DNA of 6,285 bases from assembly GCA_030592825.1 (NCBI GenBank), contig JAUVIG010000229.1, forward strand, positions 1 through 6,285, in the 5' to 3' direction. Made by a program: the position numbers and the translations under genes. Positions 1 to 5,955 of this stretch are shown one piece after another. Numbering within the stretch: position 1 is the first letter of the stretch; each line of letters starts with the position of its first letter. The DNA comes from Chlorobiota bacterium (GTDB taxonomy: Bacteria > Bacteroidota > Bacteroidia > Bacteroidales > JAADGE01). Under the pieces are notes generated by a model that saw only the letters and a list, made by a program, of their open reading frames with translations, had not been told where the DNA came from and ran no database searches.

Positions 1-1110
1 ATGGACAACGATCTTGGGAATTATTTCCTGTATATTGATTATTATTTACGGAATGCAGCAAAGGGGAATAAGTTTTCTGAAATAACAAAGCATCAAAAAA
101 TTGTGTTGATACCGCTTGTTGTGGATTTTACAATTAATCAAAAACAATTTGATAAAAAGTTTGAAAAGAAGGTATTCTATAAACTGCCGCCTCAAAAACC
201 GGTTGATGCTCAAATATCAGATTTGTTCAAAGGAATTAAATTTTATTATGAAAATGATTTGCAAGTCAGCTCGGTTAAGAAACAAGGGAAAACCATTTAT
301 AACATTAAGCATATAAATATCTATGATTCCGGAGAGACTTTAGAACAAGCAAAAAATCGAAAATTGTTTGAAATTTTTCCTTTTCTCGGACTTAACACTT
401 TGCATTATAATTTAAAAGAATTAAAAGCCGACTTAGAAAAATATTTCGGAAATTATGATTCTGTAAATACAAAGCAAAAAGACCTATATCAAAAGTTTTA
501 TGATAAGCTCGGAACATTCGACGGTAATTTAAATAAAGAAAACTACGATTATAATTTCATTTTCTCCGGAATAAAGGTATATCCGCCTTTGGGTTTTGAT
601 CCGTGGCCTCTTGATGAAAAAGAAAAAGCAAAGGTTGAGCATTTATATAAAATTTGTTCAGAGAAAGGAATCCCTGTTACAACCCATTGCAGCAGCGGTG
701 GTTTTAAATCTGTATTTGATAATAAGGTATTAACCAATCCGAAAAAATGGGAGCAAGTTCTTCAAACATATCCCAAATTGAAACTGAATCTCGCTCATAT
801 GGGCTATTCAAAAACATTATGGAAGAATAAAGTTATTGATTTAATATGCAATAAATCCTATCCGAATGTTTATACCGATTTTTCAGATTACGGTCACAGC
901 CAACATTATTATAATTCATTAAAAAGAAAGATGAATAATAATGCAGAAATGAAAGAAAAAGTAATGTTTGGGTCTGATTTTATGATTAATTTGTTTGACA
1001 GTAGTTCTTATAATGATTATTTAAAAAAGTTTTTTGCATCCAAACTCTCACAAGTTGTGAAGGACAAATTATGCAATAAAAATCCGCTGAAATTTCTGTT
1101 TGGTGAATAG
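1..1110 (+). CDS. Amidohydrolase-2 family metal-dependent hydrolase, 5'-truncated by the window edge
   Basis: This is probably a TIM-barrel metal-dependent hydrolase of the amidohydrolase-2 type; the substrate is unknown. The visible 369 residues carry the family's C-terminal two thirds: PLVVDF (38-43), FEIFPFLG (123-130), GIKVYPPLGFDPWP (190-203), PVTTHCSSGG (225-234), NPKKWEQVL (246-254), LNLAHMG (262-268), NVYTDFS (289-295) and VMFGSDF (321-327). Likely active-site residues are K192, H229, H266 and D326. The N-terminal HxH metal motif is missing. The ATG at base 1 encodes MDNDLG, which aligns with internal residues MENDIG (157-162) of the downstream paralogue. The true start therefore most likely lies outside the window, together with the HxH motif and perhaps membrane helices. 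If the gene really starts here, it would be an incomplete barrel and probably inactive. The paralogue begins 62 bases downstream on the same strand, so the two are plausibly co-transcribed. Family assignment is firm; function is not known. Confidence 0.85.
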   Translation: MDNDLGNYFLYIDYYLRNAAKGNKFSEITKHQKIVLIPLVVDFTINQKQFDKKFEKKVFYKLPPQKPVDAQISDLFKGIKFYYENDLQVSSVKKQGKTIYNIKHINIYDSGETLEQAKNRKLFEIFPFLGLNTLHYNLKELKADLEKYFGNYDSVNTKQKDLYQKFYDKLGTFDGNLNKENYDYNFIFSGIKVYPPLGFDPWPLDEKEKAKVEHLYKICSEKGIPVTTHCSSGGFKSVFDNKVLTNPKKWEQVLQTYPKLKLNLAHMGYSKTLWKNKVIDLICNKSYPNVYTDFSDYGHSQHYYNSLKRKMNNNAEMKEKVMFGSDFMINLFDSSSYNDYLKKFFASKLSQVVKDKLCNKNPLKFLFGE

Positions 1111-1172
1111 ATACCCGTTTAAACAAGCAGTTATAGATAATAAGATATAATTCACTCTTAAAATTATATACC

Positions 1173-3275
1173 ATGGATACTGATAAAAATAATAACAAAA
1201 CAGAGAAAATTTTCATTGACTCGCACATTCATTTATTTAACTTGAGCCATGCAGGTTTGTTGTCTTACCTTAACAGATTCTTAAAAAACAAGTCCCATTC
1301 TTATAGTGAGCTGTTAACACGAAAAAATTATTTTAATGTTTTTTTAGATATTATTTTAAAAATGGTGTTTAAAAAAGATGTACTGATAAAAGCATCTAAA
1401 TTTTTGTTCTATTTCCTTTTTATTTCTTTTATTGTCAGTATTATTCTTTCAGGTATATCTCTAATTCCGAACATCACTTCTGATAAAATTTTACTGTCAA
1501 TTTTTAAATGGTCGGGGACTTATACTGTAACTATCTTATTATTAATAGGATTAGTGCTCATTTTTAATAAGATTAAACAAAAAATAAAAGGCAAAAGTTT
1601 TCAAACCGGTTTCAGAAAAGTTGTAAATCTTCTTTCCGTTATGGAAAATGATATTGGCAGTTCGTTAGAGCTTTTAGAATTAGACATTCTTGATTTAGAT
1701 TCAAAACTTAATAATAAGATATTAAAATCTCTTGACAGAAAGAACCGCAGAAAATTCAACTTACATAGATTATTTGATAACAATTCTTTTTCAGACATAG
1801 AAAGAAACGCAGTTGTAGAAATTATAAAGAATTATTTAGGAAGTGAAAATAAAAATGGTTTTCAGTTGGAAATTTCATCATGTGATAATGGGACGATAAA
1901 GCAACAATATAATCGATATATAATGACTCCTCTTATTGTTGATTATGGTTATAAAAATTACGATCTTGATGAAATTCATTACAGCAGTCCTCCGTCAAAA
2001 CCTGTTGTTGCTCAAACAAAAGATGTTTTGGAAGGCATTAAAAACTATCACATAAACAGTAAATTTAAGATATTTGAAATTTACCCTTTTATGGGAATTA
2101 ATCCTAACAGATATGATTGGGATGACAATTATATTGATGATAATGAAGCGGGCTCAACTGATAAAAAATGTAATGATGCAAAAGGTAAAGAACTTGAAGG
2201 CAATTCAATAAATAAAATGATGAATAAGTATTTTGCAAGTTTTGAGAAAAATGATCTTGCAATGATAAGATTAGGAAAATTCAAAGAAAAAGCAAAAGAT
2301 TATTCAGGAAATTTAGATGAAAATCCTGCTTATTTTATTTTTAAAAAAGAATTTCAGGATAAGATTAAAAAATCGCTTATAGTTAATAAGTTAAAAGAGA
2401 TTCATGAAAATAAAGATTCAAAAAAACAAATAATTAGTAAACTTAAGGGCGAGCTTTCAAAAAAAGCTCTAACTTTTACAAAAAGCTTTGAGCAAAAATC
2501 TGATGGCAAAGACGAAATATTTAAAAATATTGATGAATATTTATTTAACAATATCAATAAAAATAAATTGGAAGATTATATATATCCCTATAATTATTTT
2601 TTTACCGGTTTAAAAGTTTATCCCCCGCTGGGATTTGACCCTTGGCCGAAAAAAAACAATAACAATCAACAGAAAAAGGTTGAATATATCTACTGTTATT
2701 GCCAAAAAAGAGGCATCCCTATTGTAACACATTGCAATAACGGCGGTTTTACTATTGAGAGCAAAACGAATATTGAAAAATATACAAATCCTAAACGTTG
2801 GTCAAATGTATTAAAAACATATCCTGAACTTAAAATAAATTTTGCACACCTCGGCGGAGACGAACACGATGATGAGAAACAATGGAGAGAATCAATATTT
2901 ACATATTGTATTGAATATGAAAATGTTTATACAGATTTTTCTTGCATGTGTTTTAATCATAAAGATTATATAAGATTAAATAATCAGATTGAAGATTATT
3001 TAAAATCTGATTGTATAAAAGCAGATATTGATAAAAACCGTAAAAAGCTGTATAAAAGAATTATGTACGGTACGGATTTCTCAATCAATTTAATGTTTGG
3101 CACCGATTCATATCAGGATTATTTAAACGAGTTTATTAATACAAAAGCATTTAGTAAAGATATTAAAGATTTATTTTCGTATGAAAACCCGATGAGATTT
3201 TTATTTGACAAAACAATTCCGCACAATAAAAAACAAAACCATGGAAACAACAAACAAAAGAGTCACGATTGCTAA
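1173..3275 (+). CDS. Membrane-anchored amidohydrolase-2 family metal-dependent hydrolase
   Basis: A complete 700-residue relative of the preceding gene. The N-terminal strand carries FIDSHIHLFN (14-23) with the HxH metal pair H18/H20. Two hydrophobic stretches follow, about 76-98 and 116-131, flanked by lysines; they predict a hairpin through the inner membrane with the barrel on the cytoplasmic side (topology inferred). The catalytic half resumes with TPLIVDYG (252-259), FEIYPFMGIN (301-310), GLKVYPPLGFDPWP (479-492), PIVTHCNNGG (516-525), NPKRWSNVL (539-547), INFAHLGG (555-562), NVYTDFS (584-590) and IMYGTDF (630-636). Likely metal or catalytic residues are H18, H20, H520, H559 and D635, with K481 as a further candidate. 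Residues 318-470 form a long, charged, Lys/Asn-rich insertion that is about 100 residues shorter in the paralogue. The ATG at 1173 is chosen because it puts the HxH motif near the N-terminus as in the family; no Shine-Dalgarno is visible. The substrate cannot be inferred from the sequence. Confidence 0.9.
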   Translation: MDTDKNNNKTEKIFIDSHIHLFNLSHAGLLSYLNRFLKNKSHSYSELLTRKNYFNVFLDIILKMVFKKDVLIKASKFLFYFLFISFIVSIILSGISLIPNITSDKILLSIFKWSGTYTVTILLLIGLVLIFNKIKQKIKGKSFQTGFRKVVNLLSVMENDIGSSLELLELDILDLDSKLNNKILKSLDRKNRRKFNLHRLFDNNSFSDIERNAVVEIIKNYLGSENKNGFQLEISSCDNGTIKQQYNRYIMTPLIVDYGYKNYDLDEIHYSSPPSKPVVAQTKDVLEGIKNYHINSKFKIFEIYPFMGINPNRYDWDDNYIDDNEAGSTDKKCNDAKGKELEGNSINKMMNKYFASFEKNDLAMIRLGKFKEKAKDYSGNLDENPAYFIFKKEFQDKIKKSLIVNKLKEIHENKDSKKQIISKLKGELSKKALTFTKSFEQKSDGKDEIFKNIDEYLFNNINKNKLEDYIYPYNYFFTGLKVYPPLGFDPWPKKNNNNQQKKVEYIYCYCQKRGIPIVTHCNNGGFTIESKTNIEKYTNPKRWSNVLKTYPELKINFAHLGGDEHDDEKQWRESIFTYCIEYENVYTDFSCMCFNHKDYIRLNNQIEDYLKSDCIKADIDKNRKKLYKRIMYGTDFSINLMFGTDSYQDYLNEFINTKAFSKDIKDLFSYENPMRFLFDKTIPHNKKQNHGNNKQKSHDC

Positions 3276-3387
3276 GTATATCATAGTAATTACAGGAATA
3301 AAGCATATATTTTTTATAATTAATTCTACCGGCAAACTTATTGGATGGTTTACATACAGCCTGATTTTCAGGCATTTAAATTTCTAA
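3241..3387 (+). CDS. Doubtful small hydrophobic ORF overlapping the hydrolase 3' end
   Basis: A 48-residue reading frame starts at ATG 3241, inside the last 35 bases of the hydrolase gene in another frame, and runs to TAA at 3385-3387. The product would have a basic N-terminus (METTNKR), one hydrophobic stretch about 11-27 and a second short one about 33-40. It could be a small membrane protein translationally coupled to the hydrolase. It has no recognisable family, no ribosome binding site, and a composition that any AT-rich intergenic frame could give. An upstream ATG at 3205 in the same frame would lengthen the overlap. I regard it as more likely not a gene. Confidence 0.18.
   Translation: METTNKRVTIAKYIIVITGIKHIFFIINSTGKLIGWFTYSLIFRHLNF
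3359..3377 (+). terminator. Weak candidate terminator hairpin after the hydrolase pair
   Basis: A 6-bp GC-containing stem (GCCTGA at 3359-3364 pairing with TCAGGC at 3368-3373) closes a TTT loop and is followed by ATTT rather than a clean T run. It lies about 85 bases after the hydrolase stop and could end or attenuate that transcript. The poor U tract makes this a low-confidence call, and the hairpin sits inside the doubtful small ORF. Confidence 0.3.
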
Positions 3388-3471
3388 TATTTGAGGCTTG
3401 AAATTTTTATAAATTATAATAATGAAAAAATCACTTTTTAGGGGGTTAGATTTTTAATGCAAAGCTAATTA

Positions 3472-3500
3472 ATGAGTAGTATAAATTTAAAACTACTCAT
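3472..3500 (+). promoter_or_regulatory. Perfect 9-bp inverted repeat, candidate operator of the winged-helix regulator
   Basis: ATGAGTAGT (3472-3480) and its exact reverse complement ACTACTCAT (3492-3500) flank an 11-base A/T-only spacer. The right arm ends three bases before the ATG of the regulator gene. Arm centres are about 20 bases apart, roughly two helical turns, which suits a dimeric winged-helix protein bound to one face of DNA, so autoregulation is the natural reading. The alternative is an RNA hairpin in the leader that hides the start codon. No convincing -33/-7 promoter was found beside it. Confidence 0.5.
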
Positions 3501-3503
3501 ATT

Positions 3504-3752
3504 ATGACATTAAACACAAGAAGATTTAAAAGTATAGATGCATTAATCAGAACGGAAGCAACCGGAACGCCTAAAATGTTTGCAGAAAAGTTAGATGTAT
3601 CAATTGCTACCATCTATCGCGATTTAAGATTTATGAAAAATGCCGGAGCACCAATTGATTATAATTTTCTGAAAAGGTCTTATTATTATAAAATAACCGG
3701 CAGTATGAGAATTTTATTTATTCCTGATAAATATAAATATCTAACAAAATAG
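3504..3752 (+). CDS. Small winged-helix (HTH_11/DeoR-like) DNA-binding protein
   Basis: An 82-residue protein that is almost entirely one DNA-binding domain. Residues about 6-18 form the first helix (RRFKSIDALIRTEAT), TPKMFAEKLD (22-31) the second, SIATIYRDLRFMKNAG (33-48) the recognition helix, and APIDYNFLKRSYYYK (49-63) a beta wing ending in the aromatic YYY typical of this group. There is no ligand-binding or WYL domain. Single-domain proteins of this kind and length are common in Bacteroidota, so it is probably complete, not a fragment of a longer DeoR/YafY regulator. The last 15 or so residues are basic and aromatic and match nothing I recognise. The start at 3504 fits the domain and lies directly behind a perfect inverted repeat, suggesting autoregulation. 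It is transcribed alone towards the terminator at 3865; target genes other than itself are unknown. Confidence 0.8.
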   Translation: MTLNTRRFKSIDALIRTEATGTPKMFAEKLDVSIATIYRDLRFMKNAGAPIDYNFLKRSYYYKITGSMRILFIPDKYKYLTK

Positions 3753-3765
3753 ATGATGAAAATAA

Positions 3766-3797
3766 CAATGAATCATCAATGAGTTTCAATGATTCAA
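3766..3797. repeat. Short inverted repeat with three CAATGA copies
   Basis: TGAATCAT (3769-3776) and ATGATTCA (3789-3796) form an 8-bp inverted repeat around a 12-base loop. CAATGA recurs at 3766, 3777 and 3787, about one helical turn apart. It lies just after the regulator stop codon. It may be a second binding site or a weak hairpin, but in DNA this AT-rich chance is a fair explanation. Confidence 0.25.
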
Positions 3798-3864
3798 TCA
3801 AATATACAGCTTTATTATTAATTTTATTGGGCTGTTTTGTAAAATGTAGAAATTTTGAACAAAG

Positions 3865-3904
3865 AAAATGCCTGTATTTATTAATGTATACAGGCATTTT
3901 TTTT
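3865..3904. terminator. Strong, probably bidirectional intrinsic terminator
   Basis: A perfect 13-bp stem (3865-3877 with 3888-3900, core ATGCCTGTAT/ATACAGGCAT) closes a 10-base loop and runs into eight T's (3897-3904) on the + strand. On the - strand the A-rich left flank (3861-3868, interrupted by one G) gives a U tract too. It lies between the + strand regulator (stop at 3752) and the - strand tRNA (3' end at 3931), so it can end both convergent transcripts. Confidence 0.8.
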
Positions 3905-3930
3905 ATGGTATTATCTTAATTTTTTCTTTG

Positions 3931-4004
3931 TGATCCAGCCAGGATTCGAACCTGGGACCCACAGCTTAGAAGGCTGTTGCTCTATCCAACTGAGCTACTG
4001 GACC
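3931..4004 (-). tRNA. tRNA-Arg (anticodon TCT)
   Basis: The - strand folds into a full 74-base cloverleaf. The acceptor stem is GGTCCAG with CTGGATC (one G-U pair) plus discriminator A, the D stem is GCTC/GAGC with loop AGTTGGATA, the anticodon stem is ACAGC/GCTGT around loop CTTCTAA, and the T stem is CCAGG/CCTGG around TTCGAAT. Anticodon TCT reads AGA/AGG, a major arginine choice in AT-rich genomes. The 3' CCA is not encoded (the next bases are CAA), so it must be added by nucleotidyltransferase. The gene starts 73 bases after the ybbR stop on the same strand and may be partly co-transcribed with that operon. Confidence 0.97.
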
Positions 4005-4017
4005 TTTTTTCGGATTG

Positions 4018-4025
4018 CAAAATTA
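4018..4025 (-). promoter_or_regulatory. Candidate Bacteroidota -7 element for the tRNA
   Basis: On the - strand TAATTTTG matches the Bacteroidota primary-sigma -7 consensus TAnnTTTG exactly. It ends 13 bases before the tRNA 5' end, which leaves room for a short leader. No TTG is seen at the expected -33 position, so only half of the promoter is supported; in DNA this AT-rich a chance match is possible. Confidence 0.4.
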
Positions 4026-4077
4026 ATAAAAATTATTAAATTATAATCTTTATGTTTGAATTTTTGTTTTAAAGTCT

Positions 4078-5034
4078 TTATTCAGTTTTTTCAATAATAT
4101 ATTCTACATATTCCGGAGAGAATTTTACTGTCCCTATATCTTTTGGATATTTACTTAATACCAGCTTTAACTTTTCAGCTTTATTTGAATCAATTTCAGC
4201 ATAATCTGCTGTCAGAACAAAGTTGTCTTTACTAATTGAGTTGTATCGGCTTAAAGTAACTTTATAAGTAATTTTTATTTCTTTGGGGAATGTTATTACT
4301 TTTAAACTGTCAGGGCAATTTATTACTTTAATAGGGATAAGAGATGTGCTTTCAGTATATTTCTCAACCGGTATAATTATATTAATATTTTCTTCAGAGA
4401 AATTAATATTCTTGATTTTTGTTAAGAGAACTTTACTTTCGAGTGTGTCATCAAGATCTTTAAAATTAATTTTTGCCGTCTCAACAGAATTAATTTTTGA
4501 TATATTTTTACCTGATCCGTATATCATTATACTGTCAGGAACAGCTTTAACAGCTCCGGATTTCATATATAAAGGCTTACAGCTGAAATCAATATTTAAT
4601 TTTACGGGAACCTTTTTTGATAATATTTTATTTGTAGTGAAAATAATTGTTTCAGGTTTAATACTTATAATTTCAATATTAGTTAGTCCGGGAAACAATT
4701 CATCTGATAATTTACTCGTATTTATGATAATTTTAGATTTGTCTGACTTATCTTTAACAGCATATTTATTGACATTAATTTTTATGGGTTTTGAGATGTT
4801 TAATTTTCGAAGAATATCAAAGCCGTAGGCTTTTACACTAACAGTTAGCTTGTCGGGTACAGAAACCGAAGAAGAAATACTTTTAGGGAAATTATAAAAT
4901 TCGGCAGGATATTCAATCTTTGTTGTGTATTCTTTGTTTAATGCATTAAGGAACCAGAATATTGTTGCAACTATAACAAAAACCGAAAAGATCACAATTT
5001 TTTTCTTGGATATTTTCGGTTTTTTAAATTTCAT
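4078..5034 (-). CDS. YbbR/CdaR-like membrane-anchored protein
   Basis: A 318-residue protein with a lysine-rich N-terminus, one membrane helix about 12-31 (IVIFSVFVIVATIFWFLN) and an extracytoplasmic part of beta-rich YbbR-type repeats. The clearest repeat is about 139-195: KVPVKLNIDF, then VPDSIMIYGSG (165-175) and SVETAKINFKDL (183-194), the usual pattern of a strand, PDS, a G-rich turn and a V-T-ID segment. Weaker repeats lie at about 36-135 and 230-318 (PDSLKVITFP at 241-250). In Firmicutes YbbR (CdaR) regulates the diadenylate cyclase CdaA; in Bacteroidota the role of the yajC-linked homologue is not established, and no cyclase gene lies in this window. It is the last protein gene of the leftward operon, 23 bases after the lipoprotein gene. 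coaE, which often follows it in Bacteroidota, is not present downstream here; a tRNA is. The start is the first ATG ahead of the membrane anchor. Confidence 0.82.
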   Translation of the reverse strand: MKFKKPKISKKKIVIFSVFVIVATIFWFLNALNKEYTTKIEYPAEFYNFPKSISSSVSVPDKLTVSVKAYGFDILRKLNISKPIKINVNKYAVKDKSDKSKIIINTSKLSDELFPGLTNIEIISIKPETIIFTTNKILSKKVPVKLNIDFSCKPLYMKSGAVKAVPDSIMIYGSGKNISKINSVETAKINFKDLDDTLESKVLLTKIKNINFSEENINIIIPVEKYTESTSLIPIKVINCPDSLKVITFPKEIKITYKVTLSRYNSISKDNFVLTADYAEIDSNKAEKLKLVLSKYPKDIGTVKFSPEYVEYIIEKTE

Positions 5035-5057
5035 AATATTTTAATAAAATTCTGAAA

Positions 5058-5603
5058 TTAATTATTGTTATATGTCAAAACTTCTTCAACAGTCAAGGTG
5101 TTTTCATTACCTTCTTCATCAGTAGTTTCGATAAACAGATATCTTTCTAATATAAGTTCATCTTTTGCCAATCTTTGTATTAAGTATGTTCCTTTGTCTT
5201 CAAATATAATTCCGATTTTATTTTTATTTGAATCGTACCAAAACCAATAAGATGTTATTTCAATTTTATCATTGCCGTATTCAATAGTTTGATTATACGT
5301 TCCGTTTTTATTGATTACCAAGTTGTCAGAATATGTATAACTGTCTTCTGTATCATTACCGAAAAAATCGATATGATACTCATACATTGTTGTTCCGTCA
5401 AAGTTATATTGATCTGCTTTAGTTGTATTTAATGAATTAACTTCAGTTGAATCAATTTGTAATTTTACTAATTTCCAAGTATTTGTTATTCTTGCATCTC
5501 GAGTTCTAAATGGTAATAACGGATCATTATCACTTTTTTTACAAGCATTAAATAAAACAATAATACTTATAATTACCGGGAATATTAAATATTTTTTTTT
5601 CAT
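5058..5603 (-). CDS. Lipocalin-like lipoprotein
   Basis: A 181-residue secreted lipoprotein. Residues 1-20 form a signal peptide (KKK, then a hydrophobic core) ending in the lipobox LFNA-C, so C21 is the expected lipidated residue after signal peptidase II cleavage. The mature start CKKSDND is rich in lysine and acidic residues and loosely resembles Bacteroidota surface-export signals, so surface exposure is possible (inference). From 38 on, ARITNTWKLVKLQID starts the lipocalin-like pattern of Bacteroidota small lipoproteins. It continues with NKNGTYNQTIEYG (98-110), ITSYWFWYDSNKNKIGI (116-132) and a late ELILERY (149-155). Ligand and role are unknown. It lies 20 bases after yajC and 23 bases before ybbR, between two genes that are usually adjacent, so it may be a lineage-specific insertion into the operon. 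Confidence 0.72.
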   Translation of the reverse strand: MKKKYLIFPVIISIIVLFNACKKSDNDPLLPFRTRDARITNTWKLVKLQIDSTEVNSLNTTKADQYNFDGTTMYEYHIDFFGNDTEDSYTYSDNLVINKNGTYNQTIEYGNDKIEITSYWFWYDSNKNKIGIIFEDKGTYLIQRLAKDELILERYLFIETTDEEGNENTLTVEEVLTYNNN

Positions 5604-5623
5604 CAGTATATATTTATATTAAA

Positions 5624-5950
5624 TTATTTTTGCATCATTATTCCTGTTGAATCTTTTATAACAGCGTTTTTATCAATTTTCAATAAGTTTCCGTTTTCTA
5701 CTTCAATTATTATAGCGTCTTCTTTTATAGCATTAATTTTTCCGTGAATTCCTCCGATTGTCATTATTTTATCTCCTTTTTGCATTTCACTTCTGAATTT
5801 TTGTACTTCTTTTCTTTTTTTCATTTGAGGACGAATCATGAAAAAATAGAATACAACTACAATAATACCCATAAAAATGAGCATTTGCATTGGGTTTCCT
5901 CCTTCTTCTCCTTGTCCCATCATTAATAATACATAATTTAATTGTGTCAT
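5624..5950 (-). CDS. yajC: Sec translocon accessory subunit YajC
   Basis: YajC is a small inner-membrane partner of SecDF in the Sec protein-export machinery. This 108-residue copy has the normal family length. A short polar, Gly/Glu-containing N-terminus is followed by one membrane helix about 21-39, then the hallmark FYFFMIRPQMKK (34-45) and a basic cytoplasmic segment. The small soluble domain has the signature KGDKIMTIGGIHGKI (58-72) and ends in the beta-rich IIIEVENGNLLKIDKNAV (80-97). The start at 5950 is the first ATG and lies five bases after the DUF1573 stop, which suggests translational coupling; internal methionines at 10, 11, 21 and 23 would shorten or remove the N-terminal tail. 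No Shine-Dalgarno is visible. Confidence 0.95.
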   Translation of the reverse strand: MTQLNYVLLMMGQGEEGGNPMQMLIFMGIIVVVFYFFMIRPQMKKRKEVQKFRSEMQKGDKIMTIGGIHGKINAIKEDAIIIEVENGNLLKIDKNAVIKDSTGIMMQK

Positions 5951-5955
5951 TTTTT

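Noticed and set aside
1117..1124. GTTTAAAC palindrome between the two hydrolases
   Set aside because: An 8-base self-complementary A/T-rich word with no spacing relation to a promoter or start codon; chance is enough.
986..1228. An 80-codon - strand frame across the gap between the two hydrolases
   Set aside because: It overlaps both hydrolase ends antisense, has no recognisable domain, and the 62-base gap is normal for an operon.
3163..3375. A 70-codon - strand frame over the hydrolase 3' end
   Set aside because: Mostly antisense to the end of a solid gene, with no domain or ribosome binding site.
3378..3408. AAATTTC/GAAATTT inverted repeat followed by T's as a terminator
   Set aside because: The stem has a single G-C pair and a 15-base loop, too weak to call in DNA of this composition.
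3827..3857. TTG-N20-AAATTTTG, a near match to a Bacteroidota promoter on the + strand
   Set aside because: The first base of the -7 consensus is wrong, and the only thing downstream is the terminator at 3865, so no gene would be served.
4283..4828. A 181-codon open frame on the + strand antisense to ybbR
   Set aside because: It lies wholly inside the well-supported ybbR-like gene; its Leu/Ile/Ser/Phe-rich translation is the usual mirror of an AT-rich, Lys/Ile/Asn-rich gene.
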